Positions 58,596 through 64,000 of a stretch of 64,000 bases of DNA are shown here, piece after piece. The DNA lies in NCBI GenBank assembly GCA_001179505.1, contig CDMY01000297.1, positions 66,919-130,918 on the forward strand, read 5' to 3'. This DNA comes from Vitrella brassicaformis. Lineage: Eukaryota > Sar > Vitrellaceae. Within the stretch, counting starts at the first letter, position 1; each line of letters opens with the position of its first letter. The notes beneath the pieces were generated by a model that was not told the DNA's origin, ran no database searches, and was given only the letters and a program-made list of their open reading frames with translations. The position numbers were made by a program, and so were the translations under genes.

Positions 58596-58981
58596 ATGAG
58601 ATTCCTGTGGTGTGCCTGCTTCTTTGTGGCTGTCGTGTTGACGAGTGCTGCACTCGGACAGGTGAGGGAGGGACGCAATCACACGTGCGGCACAGGCGTG
58701 AGCTGTGTGTTGTGCACATTGGCTCAGGAGGTGTCTGGCGGGACTGCGCTGCGGGGGGGAGTGAGTGGCCAGCAGACAAACGACGTCCACCAAGGTCAGC
58801 CACACGCGCACGACGACGCACGAGCACTCTTCCGTCCATCTGTTCACACGATGCCATGCTGTGCGTTCCCTCGCCGTTCCTTCGTGCAGGCGACGACGCC
58901 CCTCTGCGCCGCCTTGTCTGCTGCAGCCAATGCACCACCTCCAGCTGCTTTGCCAACTGTACAGCCGGCTGCATCCAGTGA
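58596..58981 (+). CDS. small secreted Cys-rich peptide (74 residues)
   Basis: Three exons join in phase: 58596-58661, 58728-58794 and 58890-58981. Exon one is a signal peptide (MRFLWCACFFVAVVLTSAAL). Exon two reads EVSGGTALRGGVSGQQTNDV. Exon three reads GDDAPLRRLVCCSQC followed by TTSSCFANCTAGCIQ and a TGA. The mature peptide would be about 50 residues with a CC-x2-C-x4-C-x3-C-x3-C cluster. Two related but altered copies of the last exon lie at 52015 and 52594. The gene lies head-to-head with glycoprotein copy A, whose start is 272 bases away. The function is unknown; co-duplication with the glycoprotein gene suggests related use. Confidence 0.65.
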
Positions 58982-60026
58982 CATCCCTTCCCCTCTTTCT
59001 CTCTCATGCTGCAGAGGCCACACACGATGACACGATGCGCATCTATGGCTTCAATCGAATGCTCCATCTCTCTCATCAATTGGATATCGTAACTGTCTTG
59101 GATTGGATCTGACTTCTCCCTTGCATGTGCTCTCTCACTGGCGGGCAGCCATGCCATTCCCCATTGAATGAATGACTAGTGGGAGATGGACAGGCAGGCA
59201 GGCAGACGTACATGTGGACGGATGTGTGCGAGGAAAGGGCAAAGAGGCGATGCGAATGCATAGCTACAATTGAATGCTCCATCTCATCGATTGCATTTGA
59301 CTGCATCTGCTTGTGGGCCTTAGGTGGTGGCTTTGGATGGATGCGTGATGCATGTAGTCGTATTTATTCGTCCTGCTTGCTGGGACTAATTCGTGCTGCT
59401 TGATGGGACAGGGAAGTGTGGCGTGTCTTCTGCACGGACGGGAAAGTCGAAAACGTGTACATCGTCATGTCAATTGAATTGATTGCTGACATAACTCACA
59501 ACAAAACCAGCAGCGAAACCACAGCACAGCAGCACCAAGCGATGCAATGCAATGCAGCCTGTACACATGTCACCGTACAAACACATTCACGGACACGCAT
59601 GGTGCCTGCCTGACCGGTACACCTACGTTATGCGGACCTCTCATTAAGTAACAGCCAGAGATCGGCGGGCGGGGACGATTGCTTTTTCCTCTGTGTCAAC
59701 GCTCATGCACCCGTCCCCGCACACGCGCAAAAAAGCACGAATGGACAAATAGTATCCGCCATTGCACCTCGCACGTGCAAGCGGCACACCAGCAACGGAC
59801 GAAGACAGCTGGAAAGGGAGCGGACAGGGAGACATATATGCAACGAAGCGCCATCATAGGGATAACACGGTGTCCTGACCTGCAGCGCACGGGACGCGTG
59901 GCTAAATGAAGACGGATCCACCAATTGAGTGCCTCCATCACGACGATGCCCCTCGGTCGCTCATGGCCGTTTGTTTGTGTGTTCTGTCGCATTGAATGGG
60001 TAAGCCTCTTCTGCGCCACGAGACAA
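58982..60026. other. spacer between duplicated units, with probable 3' exons of copy B
   Basis: 59.03-59.30 kb holds two diverged copies of an AATGCTCCATCTC-containing segment (near 59058 and 59273). 59.40-60.03 kb is homologous to 53.29-53.94 kb and probably contains the last exons and 3' end of the minus-strand glycoprotein gene. I see no plus-strand gene. Confidence 0.45.
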
Positions 60027-63000
60027 TCAGAACACACAGACGTCAGCAAGCCATTGACTTCCTCGCGTCATGTGTCTACCGTTCTGCGTACCGCATATTG
60101 TGAGCACGGGGCAGAGCTGACGCACAGTCATACTATCATTCTTGCCGTCTGGTCGAATGAAATCGACACTGACAGTCAACGGAACGCTTCGGACAATGAA
60201 GCCGCCGCCCCCTTGGGTCTCGTTCAGGCGCTCTATATGGTGGGGGCGGCAGTCCAGACTTCCCTCCCCCGCCCAGGCGCGGGGGACCTGGAGAGGGGAA
60301 ACGTCTGTCACATTGAAGCTCTCCTTCAGTTCGCTTTCGGTGGGCGTCATGCGGGCGATAGTACTGAAGGGCAAAGATACCAAACAGCAACACAATGATG
60401 AACAGGAAGGCCAACGGAGTGCTGTTTGGTATTTCTGCATTTTACGTGAGGTTGATGCCTCCGATCTTTGGCGGGTCCATGCTGTCGTTAGTCTTGACTT
60501 CAGGTGAGGATGTGGGTGGGAGTGTGGCGGAGAGATCGACGGTATCAACGACGATGGGCTCATGGGGAAGGCACTGAATCTGAACTGGCGGGGCTGAAGG
60601 AAAGAGACAGACACACGCATCCAGAAAAGCAGACCACGTGAATACGACCTCTTCGACTCACTTTCTTTAGTCCCAATGCCGCACACTTCTTTCAAGAGTC
60701 CTTTGACCGTCGACACCCATTGAGCCACCTCCGTTTGATTGCTGCCGACCCACGACATCCTGAAGCGGCTCCAGAGATCTGTCACGTTGTCATTATCAAA
60801 GTCACCGACCTGAACATCAAATGCACCAGAGAAGCTGGTCTTTGCTGGTATTCCACTCATGCGCACCTGCAGCGCTGGGATGGAGAAGACAGGTTGTAGA
60901 CGGAAGGTCTTATTCTTCGTCTCTGGATCAATCTCGCTTGAGTTGTAAGTCGCGTTTTTCTTGTACTTGAAGGTCTGGGTCACATTCAGGTCACAGGCAT
61001 CGCTGGCGTTGATGACCGTGTACTCCATCTCCCCTATCAATGCGCTTGAGGTGATCAGCGTTTCCAGAAGAAGGACTCCTGTGCGGTTCACGCCTGGCCC
61101 CAAATCCTCAATCACGGGGGCAAACGTCGTGGTCTTCTCTTTGCCTCGTTGGAGGGCCTCGTCTTCTACTGGGTCGAAGCTCAAGCCGCCGACGAGTGTG
61201 CCTGCATGCACGGCATACACATACGCATCAGCACAGGAATCCATGAGAAGCTGTTTCGCGTCCTTGCCTTGTATGCGCACCCACCTTCGACGAACACCAA
61301 CGTGCCATTGCATTTCTCGGGCCAGACTTGCTCCACCGTGCCTTTGATGTGCACATTCACGAAGCCCACCTGCGGCTGATCGTTGCCCGAATAATTGACC
61401 GGTGCTATGCGACCATCCAAGTTGTCCACATCATAGCGAATCCTCACTTGCACATCAGCCCACTCTCCCTCGCAGCTGAAGTAATACGTCGACTGGTTCT
61501 TAGGTGCACGATCGGAAGTGTCAGTAAATCGGTCCACTTCCATATTGAGACACCATTGGTCGACAGGTGGTGGGTCGGTGCCGTCTTCGAGAGCCGGGCT
61601 GTTGGACTGGATATCCGTCATGCGGTATGTCGACGGCTGGGCTGTGGGCGGGGCGGAGAGATTAGCAGCAGGGCATGCCTCAACTGAGACAGAAAACCAC
61701 AGGGATGTACACAAGCGGAAGGATGAGTGACGCGTCTTCTTGCAGCTTACAGCACTCAAATCCCATCATGCATTTTTGTTCCCAAATGACTGTGACGTCG
61801 TCTTTCGCGACCGTTTTGTTGTCGAGTTTCGCTATCGTTTCGTTACACAACACTTGCGTCTCATCACCTTCCCTTCTCACCACTTGAACGGTTGCCACGA
61901 TGTTCTGATTGCCTGTCAAGGCCTTCCCATCATGTCGACACGAGAAGTCGGTTAATTGCGTGAGATTGGCGATAACGCACGTGTCCTTTCCAAGAGACCC
62001 CGTGTCGGGCGTTGGCGCGAGAGCGATGGACGTGATGTCGCCAACGACATTTGAGTTCAAGAGGCCAAGCTGCTTGAAAAAGTCGAAGTCAATCTCCGCA
62101 AAGCCGGACGGAAACGTCTGCAGCATTGGTCCGCGACAGTTAGCCAAGACTGCTCGACACGAGCAGACAAGCAGACAAACGGGAGTCAGTGAACATATTG
62201 AATGCTTAGTGCTGTCTGGCTTTGCTGCTGCATGCACCTTTTCTTCTGTCAATCAGTTCGCCGAGCTTCCCCTTCACCACCAAGTCAAGCGACGTACCCG
62301 TCTCGGTATTGAAGAGCTCGAACGATCGAAATGGGGCAGTGGGATCAGTGCCGGGGGTGCAAAGGACCGACACGGGAATGGCAAGGTTCTCCAAGTTCTC
62401 CAACAAGGGCTTGCCCTTTGCCTCCAACAAGGGCGCGCAATTGGCTAAAGTGTCGTTGAGCCGCTGCTGCTCCTCGTTGACCTGGATGAAGGGAAAGTCC
62501 CCGGTCAACACGCTGCCGAATGGCAGGTCTGGCGATTGTCCGGGTCCGTAGATGGGATAGGAAATCGATGGAAGGGCCTCGCCGAGGAGCGCTTGTTTGA
62601 GGTCTTTGCCCAGACTGAATCCCGACTCCACTTCACTGGGAGCGACACCACGCGCACTCGCTTCCCAGTAGTCGATCGCAGTCCTTTTGCAGATCTTACT
62701 GCACTCCCGAAACGCCTCTTGATTGTCAAGAGCAAAGTGACTGACCTCCAACGGATTCTGAGGATATAAAGAAAGGAAGAAAGAAAGAAAGAAAGAAAGA
62801 AAGGAAGAAAGAAAGGAAGAAAGAAAGGAAGAAAGAGACGGACAGAGAGAGAGACAGAGAGAGAGACAGAGAGAGAGACAGAGAGAGAGACAGAGATGAT
62901 GCCTTGGTATTCTCAATTGATGCACGTACTTTTCGGATGATTTCGCCCCTCGGGCCTGTCGTATAGCCCGATGCGGCCAGCGCAAGGATGCCCCCAGCAT

Positions 63001-64000
63001 TCGTCCCCCCTGAAGTCACCGTAAAAATCCGCTCGTTGAGTAGGACATCGCACTGCTCAGGCACATCATCCGGAAACGTCATAACACCAAGGCCCGTGTG
63101 CGCCGCAGGTGATAGAATGACAAGAGTCCGTGCGGTGACTAGGTCGTCCTGTCTCTCGTTGCCGATGATGAGAATCCGCTGAGTCCGATCGTACTCGAAT
63201 TGCTGAGCAATAAGAGACTCCGACTCGTCCACGTAGCCCGTCAAGGCGACTTCGATCTGCGCCTCAATGCCCTCGCACGCCGGAGTGCTGGCATTCTTCA
63301 CCACCATGACTCCTTGGACAACTGCGAGGGCGGGCAGGAGCTCGTTTTCGGTTCGGTTGGAGCAGAGGCCGGTGTCGGGGCAGTCGAATTGGAGGGTCAC
63401 GCTGACGCCCTCTGTCGTGTCGCACGAGAGGTCCAAGAAGAAGTCATCGAACCCACTATCATCATTCTTCTTGCCCTGGATCCTCATGCAGCTCGACACA
63501 CCGGTGCCCACGTTCTTGATGGTATCGAGGTAGGCATTCGAGTGCACGTCTTCAAACAGATAAGTGCCGGGCACCAGCTGGGCGAACGTCGACTCTTGCG
63601 GCACTGGAAACCGCTCGTTCGGCAGCCAACTCTGGTTTCTTGGGTCGGGCCCCATGTCTTCCCTTCTCTCGACGACAGGCAGGCTGTCCGCACAGTCGAA
63701 GGGCACAGCGAAGCGGTTGACGGCATTGAAGCACGGATCCAGCTCCGCCGGGAAACACAGCGACGATGGCTTGCCGCTGACGACACCCTTGGTGAGCCTG
63801 ACATCGCCTTGTGCCACCTCGGCCGCCTCACCGAACAGACCTCTGGTGTCTTCGATGCAGTAGCAGAAGCGCGAGTCGCTGGTCCGCGCACAAATAGGCT
63901 TGTTAGACGGGCAGCTGACAGACAGGCAGACAGACAGCATACCGACGTTGCCATCACGACCAATCACGTGTGTGTACCTTCCGAGAGCTGCCGTTCCCAG
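60027..64000 (-). CDS. large secreted Cys-rich glycoprotein, copy B (5' end outside the window)
   Basis: This is a tandem paralog of copy A, with the same exon order and intron positions. Matching landmarks are ESGFSLGKDLKQALLGEALP, GTDPTAPFRSFELFNTETGT, TFPSGFAEIDFDFFKQLGLL, QKCMMGFECCKLQEDAS, YYFSCEGEWADVQVRIRYD, DNDNVTDLWSRFRMSWVG and ESFNVTDVSPLQV. The signal peptide and first exons lie beyond base 64000. The visible 5' part (63376-64000) is nearly identical to copy A, while the rest has clearly diverged, with changed residues and small length differences. The intron at 62757-62930 is expanded by a purine microsatellite absent from copy A. The reading ends at 60027, the position homologous to 53942. 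Confidence 0.8.
62762..62896. repeat. GAAA/GGAA/GAGACA purine microsatellite in an intron
   Basis: The plus strand shows GAAA and GGAAGAAA units at about 62770-62836, then GAGAGACA units to about 62896, lying between exons of glycoprotein copy B. On the transcribed strand this is a long pyrimidine tract ahead of a 3' splice site. The equivalent intron of copy A, near 56700-56755, lacks it. Confidence 0.9.
63376..64000. repeat. near-identical patch, copy B (runs off the window)
   Basis: This is the partner of 57201-57825. It continues to the last base given, so its true length is unknown. Confidence 0.85.

Larger units (their letters stand above)
52594..58889. repeat. tandem duplication unit A (about 6.3 kb)
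   Basis: The unit runs from the last exon of one small-peptide gene to the same point in the next and contains one glycoprotein gene. Homology with unit B is seen in the small-peptide exons, the spacer (53.29-53.94 kb) and the whole glycoprotein gene. Confidence 0.75.
58890..64000. repeat. tandem duplication unit B (incomplete)
   Basis: Second unit, in the same orientation as unit A and truncated by the window end. Offsets between matching points range from about 6073 (3' part of the glycoprotein gene) to 6296 (peptide exon), reflecting small insertions and deletions. Confidence 0.75.

Noticed and set aside
1-64000. tRNA, rRNA or other structural RNA genes.
   Set aside because: I looked for tRNA-like T-loop words and clover-leaf spacing in the gene-free stretches and saw none that I could support by eye.

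Overview
The window is nuclear DNA from an intron-rich protist. Almost every gene is cut by short introns of about 40-110 bases with canonical GT-AG ends, often carrying TG, CA, CTGT or CAGA runs. Gene content (40S ribosomal protein S11, ERD2-type receptor, SPX-MFS phosphate transporter, AMPK-type glycogen-binding module, carotenoid oxygenase with a hydrophobic leader, multi-C2 protein, bacterial-type BCCT transporter and GH10 xylanase) suggests a photosynthetic alveolate. A chromerid such as Vitrella brassicaformis is my best guess. This is inference from gene content and style, not a database match.

Layout. 0.3-4.0 kb (-): BCCT transporter. 4.2-5.6 kb (+): GH10 xylanase. 5.9-9.9 kb (-): unrecognised protein. 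10-13 kb (+): IQ-motif protein. 13.3-14.7 kb: two or three very small secreted or membrane proteins. 15.7-16.5 kb (-): ribosomal protein S11. 17-18 kb (+): ERD2-like receptor. 18-19.9 kb: repeat-rich and apparently gene-free. 19.9-22.1 kb (-): START-like protein. 22.6-23.1 kb: retrotransposon-derived fragment between direct repeats. 23.1-25.4 kb (+): secreted protein with two jelly-roll domains. 25.6-26.6 kb (-): class I methyltransferase. 26.6-32.6 kb (+): kinase-ankyrin-glycogen-binding fusion. 33.1-36.8 kb (-): SPX-MFS transporter. 36.9-42.9 kb (+): multi-C2/transglutaminase-like protein. 43.1-46.9 kb (-): ankyrin protein, apparently broken near its C-terminus. 47-48 kb (+): secreted protein. 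48.9-51.7 kb (-): carotenoid oxygenase. 52-64 kb: a tandem array in which a tiny secreted Cys-rich peptide gene (+) alternates with a large secreted glycoprotein gene (-).

Genes alternate strand almost without exception, so the region is a chain of head-to-head and tail-to-tail pairs. Several divergent start codons lie 0-220 bases apart, so promoters must be shared or overlap neighbouring 5' ends.

The most interesting gene is at 26.6-32.6 kb: a kinase with intact catalytic motifs, two blocks of ankyrin repeats and a C-terminal AMPK-beta-type carbohydrate-binding module. It suggests a kinase tethered to storage polysaccharide. The second highlight is the tandem array at the right end, which contains a patch of near identity consistent with recent gene conversion. 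All exon models were assembled by eye; boundaries given to the base are those where splice sites and phase agreed.
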